Positions 44,611 through 54,259 of a stretch of 64,000 bases of DNA are shown piece by piece. The stretch comes from Salinisphaera sp049568105 (GTDB lineage Bacteria; Pseudomonadota; Gammaproteobacteria; Nevskiales; Salinisphaeraceae). The position numbers and the translations under genes were made by a program. Under the pieces are notes generated by a model, which had not been told where the DNA came from, made no database searches, and saw nothing but the letters and a program-made list of their open reading frames with translations. Where the stretch lies: NCBI RefSeq assembly GCF_049568105.1, contig NZ_CP145335.1:2108001-2172000 (forward strand). The letters run 5' to 3'. Position 1 is the stretch's first letter. Each line of letters opens with the position of its first letter.

Positions 44611-45376
44611 GGTAGCGCTCACCCTTGTAGATCAGCGTCGCCCCGTTCGGACCGATACTCTCGACAGCCGGCCCGGCGGCCAGGCGTTCGCCCTCGTGAT
44701 AGCGCCGACCGCGCACCAGGATGAAGCTGCGCCCCGGCACGGTGCTATAAAGCTGCCCGTTGATCGTTACCGATGGGGCCTCGCCCACGCGGCTTTGGTC
44801 GGGCAACTCGCTGCGGGCAGCCGTGGTCGCGCTTGCAGCTGCAGGAGCGGTCGCGGACGCCCCGTCGGTCAACGGCGTCTTCGAATAGGTCACTGAACCG
44901 CCGCTATCGGCAGATTTGTCGCTGCCTTGCGAGGGGGCTGTTTGCGATCGGTCGGCGCGCGCGTTGCGCGTTGTAGTTCGGTCGACGATTCGGGACAAAG
45001 CCGCCGCCTGCCCCCTTTCCGACGCGCCCGGCTGCGCCCCCGACACCTGTGCCGGCTGCACCATCCGGCTCGGCTTGGAATCGCCGGCGCCAGGTGTGGT
45101 CGTCTCGGCCCTGCTGCTGCCCGTCGTAGCTGGCGCATCGACCCTGGCGGTAGATACCGCCGGCACAGACGAAGGCGGGTTCGCTCGCGGACGCCAAACA
45201 TAGACCGCCAGCGCCACATTGCTGGCCACCAGAATCGCGACCAGCCACAACCATGGCCCGGCGCGCGAGCCGCCCATAGTATGGGCAGTGCCGGTAGACG
45301 CCGCGTACAGATCGCTGTCTTGGCGCGCATGACGCTCGCGTTCCGCTTTTCTCAGTGCGTCGACAAGGTAAGACAC
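44591..45376 (-). CDS. gspB: General secretion pathway protein B
   Basis: 261 residues. MSYLVDALRKAERERH is the typical cytoplasmic GspB start, a single membrane helix lies at about 42-60, then a long Ser/Thr/Ala-rich periplasmic linker leads to the T2SSB domain (VTINGQLYSTVPGRSFILVRGRRYHEGERL). GspB works with the GspA ATPase to place the GspD secretin through the peptidoglycan. Starts at GTG directly after the gspA TAA with no gap. Confidence 0.9.
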   Translation of the reverse strand: MSYLVDALRKAERERHARQDSDLYAASTGTAHTMGGSRAGPWLWLVAILVASNVALAVYVWRPRANPPSSVPAVSTARVDAPATTGSSRAETTTPGAGDSKPSRMVQPAQVSGAQPGASERGQAAALSRIVDRTTTRNARADRSQTAPSQGSDKSADSGGSVTYSKTPLTDGASATAPAAASATTAARSELPDQSRVGEAPSVTINGQLYSTVPGRSFILVRGRRYHEGERLAAGPAVESIGPNGATLIYKGERYHVAGPG

Positions 45377-47275
45377 TTATTTTTCCGAGGTTTGGGCGTC
45401 GGACCGTAGAGACGGCGACCCGGGCGACAAGACCGCGCCATTGAGCATCATCTGGGTACGCGGCCCGGCCAGCCCATCTGCCTCCAGGCCGTGCGATTTC
45501 TGGAAGGCCCTAAGTCGCTCGCCCAGCGCATTATCATAAACCGGCGACAGCTTGCCGAGTTGGCTATGTGGATTCTGGCCATCGATCTGGAGCAGCCGTT
45601 TGCGCAACCATACGACCGCGTTGCCGACCGAGCCGGGCTGGATCAAGCGAACTCCGGAATCCGATCGCCAGACCACTTCGAAGCGGCCGGTCCAGGACTT
45701 AAGTAGCCGAGAGCGGGCCACGTCGCGCGTGCCCTGGCTGCCGACCAACGTGACTGTTTTATCGTTCACGGCACTCAGCAGCACGGTCTGGGACTGCCCG
45801 TCCCGGTCGAGCATCAACAGCGCCGGCCGGTTATAACGCTCCAGCACTTTCAGATCGCCGTGGTCGGCGAGACAGCGCAGATCGCCGACATGCAGTTCGC
45901 CGCAGCCGGCACGGACCTGGGCCCCGAACACGCCCCATAGCCGCAGCAACTGATTGATATCGGCATCGCCCACGGGCAAGTCCTGGGGGCTTCGCTGCGG
46001 TTTCGGGGCCGACGAGCGATCCCGCGACGCCTTGGCCTGCGTCTTGTTCGACGCCTCGCTTTCTGGCTTTGCCTTGTCGGGTTGTGCCGCCTGCGTACGG
46101 GTCTGCTGGCCTTTCGGGCTATCGGGCTGGCCGGCGTCTTTGCCGGCGTCTTTGGCGGTGTTTTCGGCGTCGGCCTCATCGCTGGCTTTGTCACTGGCCT
46201 TGCCAGCAGCCGATTGCGGCGCTGCTGCATCCTCTGCGTCGCGTGCGGTCTGGGCATCCGCTGACGTCGTCGGCGATTGGTTTTGTTCGCTGGCACTGTG
46301 ACCGGTTGGAGCCGTTTCGGTGCCGCGATCCGACGTATCCTCAGCAGCGTTGGTGGGCGGTATTTCCGGCAACCAAATCAGCCCGGCGCCGAGCACACTC
46401 GCTGCGACGGCGCCGGTGGGCACTAACAAGCGCCACCGGCGCCCCGGCCGGCCCATACGAGGCCGGGCGGGCAAAGTCTCGGCGGCCGCCCGGGCGACCG
46501 TCCACGGGCCGATATGGGAGCGGCCATGCGCATAGGCGCCCATCAAGGCTCGCTCGCAGACCATGTTGATCAGCCGTGGGACGCCTCGGGTCAGTGCCCG
46601 CAGCATGAACATAGCCGGTCGCGAAAACAGATGCTGGGGCCCATTGGCTCGTTCTAGCCGATGCTGCACATAAGCACGGGTCTCGGCCAGCCCCAGGGGG
46701 CGCAGCGTGAAGCGCGCCGTGATGCGCTGGGCGAGTTGGCGCAGATCGTGGCGCATCAGCAGATCGCCCAGTTCCGGCTGTCCGACCAAAATCACCCGCA
46801 GCAGTTTTTCCTTGTGCGTCTCCAGATTGGTCAACAGCCGCAGTTGCTCAAGCACGTCGCGCGAGAGATTCTGGGCTTCATCGATGATCAGCACAGTGCG
46901 CCGATTGGCGGCATGGGCTTGTAGCAGGTGGGCGTTGAGACGATCTACCAAAGCCTTGAGCGTGGTGTCGCGTTCCGGATCGTAGTCCACGCCCAGTTCG
47001 TCGCAGATCGTGCCCAGGAATTCAGTGGTGCCGAGATGGGGGTTCCAGCACAGCGCGATATCCAGATCGGACGTATCGTTGTCCACCACGGCCCGGATCA
47101 GGGTGGTCTTGCCGGTGCCGACCTCACCAGTTAATGCCACGAACCCGCCGTGTTCGCCCGCCCCATATAACAGGTGCGCCAGAGCCTCGCGATGGCTCTC
47201 GCTGAGATACAGAAACGCCGGGTCAGGAGTGACCGCAAACGGATAGCTGTCGAAGCCGAAATACCGAAGATACAT
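45377..47275 (-). CDS. gspA: General secretion pathway ATPase GspA (ExeA-like)
   Basis: 632 residues. YFGFDSYPFAVTPDPAFLYLSESHREAL is the ExeA signature start; Walker A is GEVGTGKTTL and Walker B LIIDEAQNLS. A membrane helix near residue 285 is followed by a periplasmic linker of about 120 residues dominated by Ala, Asp, Lys, Gln and Ser, a C39-like/GspA middle domain and a C-terminal PG_binding_1 domain (VWLRKRLLQIDG to GPRTQMMLNG). ATP hydrolysis inside the cell with peptidoglycan binding outside helps assemble the secretin. Divergent from gspC. Confidence 0.94.
   Translation of the reverse strand: MYLRYFGFDSYPFAVTPDPAFLYLSESHREALAHLLYGAGEHGGFVALTGEVGTGKTTLIRAVVDNDTSDLDIALCWNPHLGTTEFLGTICDELGVDYDPERDTTLKALVDRLNAHLLQAHAANRRTVLIIDEAQNLSRDVLEQLRLLTNLETHKEKLLRVILVGQPELGDLLMRHDLRQLAQRITARFTLRPLGLAETRAYVQHRLERANGPQHLFSRPAMFMLRALTRGVPRLINMVCERALMGAYAHGRSHIGPWTVARAAAETLPARPRMGRPGRRWRLLVPTGAVAASVLGAGLIWLPEIPPTNAAEDTSDRGTETAPTGHSASEQNQSPTTSADAQTARDAEDAAAPQSAAGKASDKASDEADAENTAKDAGKDAGQPDSPKGQQTRTQAAQPDKAKPESEASNKTQAKASRDRSSAPKPQRSPQDLPVGDADINQLLRLWGVFGAQVRAGCGELHVGDLRCLADHGDLKVLERYNRPALLMLDRDGQSQTVLLSAVNDKTVTLVGSQGTRDVARSRLLKSWTGRFEVVWRSDSGVRLIQPGSVGNAVVWLRKRLLQIDGQNPHSQLGKLSPVYDNALGERLRAFQKSHGLEADGLAGPRTQMMLNGAVLSPGSPSLRSDAQTSEK
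46130..46153. repeat. 12-base tandem repeat in the gspA linker
   Basis: GCCGGCGTCTTT occurs twice in tandem, with a degenerate third unit after it. It encodes KDAGKDAG of the low-complexity periplasmic linker, suggesting that the linker grew by slippage. Confidence 0.6.
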
Positions 47276-47623
47276 CTAAGGAACCCCAGGTCCGGCTCGA
47301 AATGCGTCGTGTTTGCTTTCCGGACCACCAATTCGCAAGATACGCTGCGGCATACGGTAGCAGCTACCCCGTAGCAGCGCAGTGACACCCCGGGGTGCGT
47401 ACCAGGACAAGCTCGGCGGGCGCATCATCGGCCCAACCTCTACGGTATGGCTGTAGCGGCGCGCACCACCGCCCCAGGGTATGCGCGCGCCCCATACAGC
47501 GCTGCGTGGCATTGCTAGACGCTGTGGCCGGGCATGCGCCGGTCGATTCCTGCATCGATCTGCGACGGTCACCACTAATTTATATGTAACGCAGACTTCA
47601 TACACTTCGGTAGACTCCCGGCC
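47276..47623. other. Divergent control region between gspA and gspC
   Basis: 348 bases with no convincing gene. Both halves of the secretion locus must be transcribed from here. AT-rich patches at 47574-47610 before gspC may hold its promoter, but I could not pair -35 and -10 boxes with confidence. Confidence 0.45.
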
Positions 47624-48511
47624 ATGGCTATGGAACTCTCGCAGGACGCCCAGCGTTGGCTGGCGCGTGCACCGGAAATCGTCAATCTGATCCTGGTGGC
47701 CCTGATCGCGCTCGCCGCGGCCCGCCTATTTTGGCTGGTCTGGCCGGAACCACCGGCGCAGGTCGTAGCGCCGAGCGATTCGGACGCCACCAGTCGGGCG
47801 GCCAGCGCCAATAATCTCGACATCGACGCGATCGCCAGCGCCCATTTGTTTGGCGAATATATCGCCGAGAAAGACAAACCGGACGAGAACAAGCAGATCG
47901 AGGCGCCAGAAACGCATCTGAACTTGGTCCTGACCGGTATCGTATCCGATCAGCGCGGCGAGCGCTCGCGGGCTCTGATCAAGAATCCACAGGGCAAGCA
48001 GGACAGCTACAAGGCCGGCCAATCCATCGTTTCCGGTGTCAAGCTCCAAGCGATCTATACCAACCGGGTGATTCTGGATCGCAACGGGCGTTATGAAACA
48101 TTGACCCTGGAAAGCGTGAAAAAAGCGCGTTCGATGACCGGCATCAAACGCATGCGCTCCGAACCCGATCAGGCCGAACGAACGGTTTCGGGCCAACTCG
48201 CCGACCAGATCGGCGATGTTCGACAAAAAATCCTTGCCGATCCGTCGAGCGCGCAACGCTATATTCGCTTGCGACCGGCCCGGCAAGACGGCAATCTCGT
48301 GGGCTACCGGATCTATCCCGGGGCAGATAAGGCCTTGTTCAAGAAAGCAGGCCTCAAAAGTGGGGAACTAGTGACAGCGATCAACGGCAAGCCGCTGGAC
48401 AACCCGGCGGCCTCTTTGAAGATGCTTGGCAATCTCGCGCGTGCCGACAGCGCGACCGTCACGCTCGAAAACGAAGGTCAGAGCCGAACGGTCCGGATTG
48501 ATTTCAAATGA
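47624..48511 (+). CDS. gspC: Type II secretion inner membrane protein GspC
   Basis: 295 residues. One membrane helix (NLILVALIALAAARLFWLVW), the HR domain around LNLVLTGIVSDQRGERSRALI and DSYKAGQSIVSGVKLQAIY, and a C-terminal PDZ-like domain (GYRIYPGADKALFKKAGLKSGELVTAINGKPL). GspC links the inner membrane platform to the secretin and takes part in substrate choice. ATGA overlap with gspD. Confidence 0.94.
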   Translation: MAMELSQDAQRWLARAPEIVNLILVALIALAAARLFWLVWPEPPAQVVAPSDSDATSRAASANNLDIDAIASAHLFGEYIAEKDKPDENKQIEAPETHLNLVLTGIVSDQRGERSRALIKNPQGKQDSYKAGQSIVSGVKLQAIYTNRVILDRNGRYETLTLESVKKARSMTGIKRMRSEPDQAERTVSGQLADQIGDVRQKILADPSSAQRYIRLRPARQDGNLVGYRIYPGADKALFKKAGLKSGELVTAINGKPLDNPAASLKMLGNLARADSATVTLENEGQSRTVRIDFK

Positions 48512-50679
48512 ATTGGACGGGTCATTTCGCACGGATCAGCCTTTGTATCGCAGCCGCCTGCGCACCGATGGTGCTGCATGCCCAGACCGACCGCACCGGG
48601 GTTAATCCGGTCGCCGGCAGTGACGATTCGTTTACGCTCAATCTCAAAAACGCCGACATCACGACCCTGATCGCGACCGTCAGCGAGGTCACGGGCCGCA
48701 ACTTCGTAGTCGATCCACGCGTCAAAGGCGACGTGACGGTGTTGTCGAATCAGCCGATGACGCCCCAGGAGCTGTACCAGACTTTCCTGTCGGTGCTCGA
48801 CGTCCATGGCTTTGCTGCCGTGCCCTCTGGTGAAGTCACCAAGATCATTCCACAGATCAACGCCAAGCAGGACGGCGGTTTCGGTGGTTCCAGCGCCGGT
48901 ACCAACGAAGACATCGTCACCAAGGTGATCCATGTCGACAATGTGCCGGCCGACCAGCTGGTGCCGATCCTGCGGCCGCTGGTGCCCCAGTACGGCCACC
49001 TGGCCGCCTATTCGGCCTCCAATTCACTGGTGATTTCTGACCGAGAAGCCAACGTCGGCCGGCTGACCAATATCGTCCAGCGTATCGACAAGAACGGCAC
49101 CTCCAGTATCCAGAGCGTGCATCTCGAAAACGCCAATGCCGCGGATGTGGCCGAAGCGATCAACAAGCTGCAAGGCAACGGCAAGAACGACGCCGGCGGC
49201 AACGTGGTGCCCGACGAACGCACCAACAGCGTGATCATCAGTGGCAGCCGCCGGGATCGTTCCAAGCTGCGCTCGATCATCTCCAATATGGATACCAAGG
49301 CCGACAATTCAGGCGGCACCCAGGTCATTTATCTCAACTATGCCGATGCCGAAACCCTGGCGCCGGTCCTGCAAGCCTATGCGACCGGCCAGAGTTACTC
49401 GGCGGGCAGCCAGCGTTCCAACCGGCTTTCGGGCTTTGGCAACAGCAGCGGCTTCGGCAGCAGTAACAATAGCGGTTTCGGCAGCAGCAGTAACGACAAC
49501 CAGTCGAATCTGCGGCGCTCGTCGTCTTCGGGTGGATCGAGCCAGTCGATTTCCGGTTCGAACGACAACGGCATCAGCGTGATCGCCGAGGCAGGCGCCA
49601 ACGCGCTGATCATCCATGCCCCGGCGGACAAGATGGGCGAGATCAAGGACGTGATCTCGAAGCTCGATATCCGCCGCGGCCAGGTGCTGGTCGAAGCCAT
49701 CATCGCCGAAATCGGCCTGTCGCGGTCGCGTCAGCTGGGGGTGAACATTGGCGCGCTTAGCGACGACGGCCCGGCCGCAGCGAGTATCCTGGATTCCAAC
49801 ACCTTGCAGTCGATTCCCTCGCTGGCCGACAGCGGCACCCCGCTCAACCTGATCCAGCAGGGGCTGAACGTGGCGCTCGGCGATATCTCCGACGGGGGCA
49901 CTAGCTTCGCGCTGCTGGTCAACGCCCTGTCAGGCAACTCGGATACCAACGTGTTGTCGACGCCGTCGCTGATCACCCGCGACAACGAAGAGGCCCAGAT
50001 CAAGGTGGGCCGCAAGGTGCCGTTCCAGACCGGCAGCTATACCAATGGCAACTCGAGTGTCAGCAACGGCACCGTCAACCCCTTCACGACCATCGAACGT
50101 GAAGACGTTGGTCTGCAGCTCGGGTTCATTCCCCAGATCAGCGCTGGCGACACCATCCAGCTGACCATCGAGCAGGAAGTCTCGAGCATCGCCCCGGATT
50201 CGGCCCAGACCGGGGCGGTCGACCTGGTCACCAACAATCGCTCGCTCCGAACGGCGGTCGAGGTCAAAAACGGCCAGATCCTGGTGCTCGGCGGCCTGAT
50301 CGACAACAACGTCACGGTCAATCATCAGTCGGTGCCGGTACTCGGTAAAATCCCAATTCTGGGTGCCCTGTTCCGGTACAATTCGGTGAATAAAAGCAAG
50401 CGCAACCTGCTGAACTTTATCCGGCCGACCATCCTGAGAGGCGATGGCGAAGCCAACTACTACACGCGCAAGAAGTACGACTACATCCGCTCGCTGCAGC
50501 AACAGCAGAGCAACAAGCGAATTCCGCTGATGGGCAACGAGCGCCGCCCGCAGCTTCCGGAAATGGACGACTTCAGCGGCGGCACCAACGCCTCGGCCTC
50601 CTACAACGACGTAGGCAGCCCGGATCTGGGCCAGCCGTCGGGCTCCGGCAAGCGTCGCGGCGATCAGTTCTCGGACTAG
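48508..50679 (+). CDS. gspD: Type II secretion outer membrane secretin GspD
   Basis: 723 residues. Signal peptide ending VLHAQT, N0 domain (FTLNLKNADITTLIATVSEVTGRNFVVDPRVKGDVTV region), N1-N3 domains, and the secretin core (GQVLVEAIIAEIGLSRSRQLGVN, VLSTPSLITRDNEEAQIKVGRKVPFQTG, LVLGGLIDN). Within N3 there is a loop of about 45 residues made mainly of Gly, Ser, Asn and Phe, in units resembling SGFGSS. It forms the outer membrane channel. The C-terminal S domain is Arg/Gly/Ser-rich; the pilotin is not encoded nearby. Confidence 0.96.
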   Translation: MNWTGHFARISLCIAAACAPMVLHAQTDRTGVNPVAGSDDSFTLNLKNADITTLIATVSEVTGRNFVVDPRVKGDVTVLSNQPMTPQELYQTFLSVLDVHGFAAVPSGEVTKIIPQINAKQDGGFGGSSAGTNEDIVTKVIHVDNVPADQLVPILRPLVPQYGHLAAYSASNSLVISDREANVGRLTNIVQRIDKNGTSSIQSVHLENANAADVAEAINKLQGNGKNDAGGNVVPDERTNSVIISGSRRDRSKLRSIISNMDTKADNSGGTQVIYLNYADAETLAPVLQAYATGQSYSAGSQRSNRLSGFGNSSGFGSSNNSGFGSSSNDNQSNLRRSSSSGGSSQSISGSNDNGISVIAEAGANALIIHAPADKMGEIKDVISKLDIRRGQVLVEAIIAEIGLSRSRQLGVNIGALSDDGPAAASILDSNTLQSIPSLADSGTPLNLIQQGLNVALGDISDGGTSFALLVNALSGNSDTNVLSTPSLITRDNEEAQIKVGRKVPFQTGSYTNGNSSVSNGTVNPFTTIEREDVGLQLGFIPQISAGDTIQLTIEQEVSSIAPDSAQTGAVDLVTNNRSLRTAVEVKNGQILVLGGLIDNNVTVNHQSVPVLGKIPILGALFRYNSVNKSKRNLLNFIRPTILRGDGEANYYTRKKYDYIRSLQQQQSNKRIPLMGNERRPQLPEMDDFSGGTNASASYNDVGSPDLGQPSGSGKRRGDQFSD

Positions 50680-50690
50680 AGGAGCGCGAC

Positions 50691-52259
50691 ATGAGCGACA
50701 GTAGCGCCGAATCGCTGAGTCTGGAGCCGGTCGAGCCGGTCACCGGGATCACGCCAGCCCCAAGCCAGGCCGGCGTCAACGACGAGGCGCGTCTCGAGCG
50801 GCTGTCGTTCGCCTTTGCCAGGCGCTACGGCATCATGCTCGGTGATCAAAACGACACCACGATACGGGTGATCGCTCGCGAACCGGTCAACGCCGGGGCG
50901 CTGCTTGAGGTTCGCCGGCACACACGGCGTCGACTGGCTGTGGAAACGGTGCCTGGCGATGCCTTCGAGGCGATGCTCCAAAACGACTACGAAAATCGCG
51001 ACAACGAATCCAGCCAGATCGTCGAGGGCATGGACGACGATCTGGATCTGTCGGATGCCGCCCGGGCCCTGGCCGAACCGGCGGATCTGCTGGAATCGTC
51101 CGACGATGCGCCGATCATCCGGCTGATCAACGCCCTGCTGACAGAAGCGATCAAGGAAAACGCCTCGGATATTCATATCGAGCCGTTCGAGGCGCGACTG
51201 ACCGTGCGCTTCCGAGTCGACGGCGTGCTACGGGAAGTGCTCAACCCGCCGCGCCAGCTCGCCCCGCGCCTGATCTCGCGCGTCAAGGTGATGGCCAAGC
51301 TCGATATCGCCGAAAAACGCGTTCCACAGGATGGTCGGATTTCGGTACGCATTGCCGGGCGGCCCGTGGACGTACGTGTCTCGACCATCCCCTCGGGCAC
51401 CGGCGAGCGCGTGGTCATGCGTCTACTCGACAAGCAGGCCGGCCGGCTCGACCTACCCCAGCTCGGCATGCCCAAGGATACGCTGAGCGCCATTGACGAG
51501 CTGGTGCACAAGCCACACGGCATTATCCTGGTCACCGGCCCAACCGGTTCCGGCAAGACCACTACGCTGTATGCCGGTATCACCCGCATCAACGATCGCA
51601 CTCGCAACATCATGACCGTCGAGGATCCGATCGAGTACTACCTCGACGGCATCGGCCAGACCCAGGTCAACTCCAAAGTCGACATGAGCTTTGCGCGCGG
51701 CCTGCGGGCGATCCTGCGCCAGGACCCGGACGTGGTCATGATCGGCGAAATCCGTGATCTGGAGACGGCCGAGATCGCGGTCCAGGCTTCGCTGACCGGT
51801 CATCTCGTGTTATCGACCCTGCATACCAACACGGCCGTTGGTGCGATCGCCCGGCTGCGCGACATGGGCGTCGAGCCATTCCTGCTGTCGTCGTCGCTGA
51901 TCGGCATCATGGCCCAGCGCCTGGTCCGTACCTTATGCCCGGACTGCAAGCAGCCGTATACCGCGGACGGCCGCGAATGCGAACTGCTCAAGGCCGACCC
52001 GACGGCGCCGCCGACGCTGTATAAGCCGAATGGCTGCGAACAATGCAACCAAAGCGGCTTTCGCGGCCGTACCGGGATCTACGAACTGGTCGTCATCGAC
52101 GACGAACTGCGACAGATGATCCACGAACAGGCCGCCGAATATGCCCTCGAGGCCCAGGCGCGCAAGACCACGCCGAGCATTCGGGCCGACGGCCGGGCCA
52201 ACGTGCTGGGCGGACGCACCACGCTTGAGGAAGTCCTGCGCGTGACCCGCGAAGGCTGA
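50691..52259 (+). CDS. gspE: Type II secretion ATPase GspE
   Basis: 522 residues. N-terminal GspE domain, then the core ATPase with Walker A VTGPTGSGKTTTLYA, the Asp box MTVEDPIEYY, Walker B LRQDPDVVMIGEIRD and a His box TLHTNTA. The zinc-binding tetracysteine is CPDC...CEQC (LCPDCKQPY, NGCEQCNQSGF). It powers pseudopilus assembly from the cytoplasm. GGAGCGCGAC precedes the ATG. Confidence 0.97.
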   Translation: MSDSSAESLSLEPVEPVTGITPAPSQAGVNDEARLERLSFAFARRYGIMLGDQNDTTIRVIAREPVNAGALLEVRRHTRRRLAVETVPGDAFEAMLQNDYENRDNESSQIVEGMDDDLDLSDAARALAEPADLLESSDDAPIIRLINALLTEAIKENASDIHIEPFEARLTVRFRVDGVLREVLNPPRQLAPRLISRVKVMAKLDIAEKRVPQDGRISVRIAGRPVDVRVSTIPSGTGERVVMRLLDKQAGRLDLPQLGMPKDTLSAIDELVHKPHGIILVTGPTGSGKTTTLYAGITRINDRTRNIMTVEDPIEYYLDGIGQTQVNSKVDMSFARGLRAILRQDPDVVMIGEIRDLETAEIAVQASLTGHLVLSTLHTNTAVGAIARLRDMGVEPFLLSSSLIGIMAQRLVRTLCPDCKQPYTADGRECELLKADPTAPPTLYKPNGCEQCNQSGFRGRTGIYELVVIDDELRQMIHEQAAEYALEAQARKTTPSIRADGRANVLGGRTTLEEVLRVTREG

Positions 52260-52281
52260 CCCAACAGACGCCGGGGCATAC

Positions 52282-53502
52282 ATGGGGGCATTCGAATACA
52301 CCGCACTCGACGCCAGAGGCCGACGCAAGAAAGGCGTTCTGGAAGGCGATGCCGCACGCGCCATCCGAACCCAGCTGCGCGACCGCGGGCTAACGCCGAT
52401 CGAAGTCAACGAAGTCGCCGAAAACCGCGCGGCCCACGGCGGCCGTTCCGTACTCGGTTTCTCGCGTGGCATGAACGTCACCGAGCTGGCCCTGTTTACC
52501 CGCCAGCTCGCCACGCTTGCCCATGCCGGCCTGCCCATGGAAGAAGCCCTCAAGGCAGTAGCCGAGCAGACCGAGAACGAACGGGTGCAGAAGATCATCG
52601 TCGGGGTCCGCGCAGAAGTCGTCGAAGGCAACACCTTCGCCGCTGCCCTGGCCGACTTTCCCAAGAGTTTCAGCCCGCTCTATCAGGCCACAGCCGCTGC
52701 CGGCGAGCAGTCGGGCCACATCGACGAAGTGCTCAACGGCTTGGCCGACTATGTCGAGGAACAACAGGCGCTACGCCAGAAAATCCTGGCCGCGCTGATC
52801 TATCCGGCGTTTCTGGTGGTGGTTTCGATCGGCATCGTGATTGCACTGCTATCCACCGTCGTACCCAAGCTGGTGCATGTCTTCAACAGCGTGCACGCCG
52901 ATCTGCCGGCGCTCACGGTGTTCCTGATCGCCACCAGCGATTTCCTACGCGATTGGGGCTGGCTGCTGGCGATCGTGGTCGCGGCACTGATCGGCGGATT
53001 TATCTATGGCCTGCGCTATCCGGGCTTCAGGCGCGGCTTTCATACCACAGTGCTGCGTATCCCGTTGCTGGGCCGCTTCGTGCGCGGCGTCAATACCGCG
53101 CGCTTTACCCGCACTCTGGCGATCCTGACCCGCAGCGGCGTACCCGCGCTGGATGCCATGACGATCGGGGCGGATGTCGTAACCAACGTACCGATGCACG
53201 AGGCGATCAAACGCGCCGCGACCCGGGTGCGCGAAGGCGATGCCATCCATCGTGCCCTACAGCGCGAAAACCTGTTTCCGGCGATCACCCTGCATATGAT
53301 TGCCAACGGCGAAATGTCCGGCGAGCTCGATGCCATGTTGGGTCGAGCGGCCGATCACCAGGACCGCGAAGTCGAAACCATGCGCGAAGGCGTGATGGGT
53401 ATTCTCGGCCCGGCCGTGATCCTGTCGATGGGCGGCATCGTGCTGATGATCGTGCTGGCCGTGCTGCTGCCCGTGTTCCATCTCAACCAGCTGGTCCAGT
53501 GA
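52282..53502 (+). CDS. gspF: Type II secretion platform protein GspF
   Basis: 406 residues. FEYTALDARGRRKKGVLEGD start, ELALFTRQLATLAHAGLPMEEAL in the first T2SSF domain, AALIYPAFLVVVSIGIVIALLSTVVPK as first helix, and a second T2SSF domain with RFTRTLAILTRSGVPALDAM, ending in two membrane segments. It forms the inner membrane platform next to GspE. Confidence 0.96.
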   Translation: MGAFEYTALDARGRRKKGVLEGDAARAIRTQLRDRGLTPIEVNEVAENRAAHGGRSVLGFSRGMNVTELALFTRQLATLAHAGLPMEEALKAVAEQTENERVQKIIVGVRAEVVEGNTFAAALADFPKSFSPLYQATAAAGEQSGHIDEVLNGLADYVEEQQALRQKILAALIYPAFLVVVSIGIVIALLSTVVPKLVHVFNSVHADLPALTVFLIATSDFLRDWGWLLAIVVAALIGGFIYGLRYPGFRRGFHTTVLRIPLLGRFVRGVNTARFTRTLAILTRSGVPALDAMTIGADVVTNVPMHEAIKRAATRVREGDAIHRALQRENLFPAITLHMIANGEMSGELDAMLGRAADHQDREVETMREGVMGILGPAVILSMGGIVLMIVLAVLLPVFHLNQLVQ

Positions 53503-53540
53503 CCGGACGCCTTCAAAACTGCTGCTGCGAGGATTTTCTT

Positions 53541-54014
53541 ATGCCAACAATCGCCCATCGCCGATTGCCGCCTACCCGCCGCCAGGGCGGTTTCACGCTG
53601 ATCGAGATCATGGTCGTGGTCGTCATCCTCGGTATTCTCGCAGCGATCGTGGTGCCCAATATCATCGACCGGCCAGACGCGGCTCGCGAAGCCAAGGCCC
53701 GCCAAGACATCAAGGCGATCGATTCGGCGCTCAAGTTGTACCGGCTCGACAACTATCGCTATCCGACCACCGAGCAGGGCCTGGCCGCGCTGGTCGACAA
53801 ACCCTCCAGCCAGCCGGTGCCACGCAACTGGAAATCGGGTGGCTACCTGGATCAGTTGCCGACCGACCCCTGGGGCCACGTCTATCATTACCGCAATCCC
53901 GGCCAACACGGCCCGATCGATATCTACACCCTCGGCCGCGATAACCAGGATGGCGGCGACGGCCCGGATTCGGATATCGGCAATTGGACGCTCAACGACA
54001 ACGGCGGCTCCTAG
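53541..54014 (+). CDS. gspG: Major pseudopilin GspG
   Basis: 157 residues. The prepilin leader ends RRQGG with cleavage before FTLIEIMVVVVILGILAAIVVPNII, keeping the +5 glutamate. NYRYPTTEQGLAALV and YLDQLPTDPWGHVYHYRNPGQHG are the conserved GspG loop and calcium-site region (DxDxxDG-like residues near the end). GAGGA lies about 10 bases before ATG 53541. It needs a prepilin peptidase, which is not encoded in this window. Confidence 0.96.
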   Translation: MPTIAHRRLPPTRRQGGFTLIEIMVVVVILGILAAIVVPNIIDRPDAAREAKARQDIKAIDSALKLYRLDNYRYPTTEQGLAALVDKPSSQPVPRNWKSGGYLDQLPTDPWGHVYHYRNPGQHGPIDIYTLGRDNQDGGDGPDSDIGNWTLNDNGGS

Positions 54015-54259
54015 GACCGGTTGATGTTTCGTCCGAGCGCCGCGTTGAAGACCGCCCATCGTATCCGGCCAAGGCGCGAGTCGCTGATCGTGGCGTGCCA
54101 CGATCAAGGCTCGTAACGCTGCAGGGCGCGATGGGCGGCCCACACCAAAGGGACAAGCACCGTTTTGCGCGGGCTCGTACGACGCATCTACAAGTCCTGG
54201 GCCATGCCGCGGCCATCGTGTGCCATCCCGGCGTCCGGCTAGGCGCCGCCCCGCACCCC

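Noticed and set aside
49430..49560. Repeated GGCTTCGGCAGCAG-type units
   Set aside because: They encode the Gly/Ser/Asn/Phe loop of GspD, a common feature of secretin N3 domains, not a mobile or regulatory repeat.
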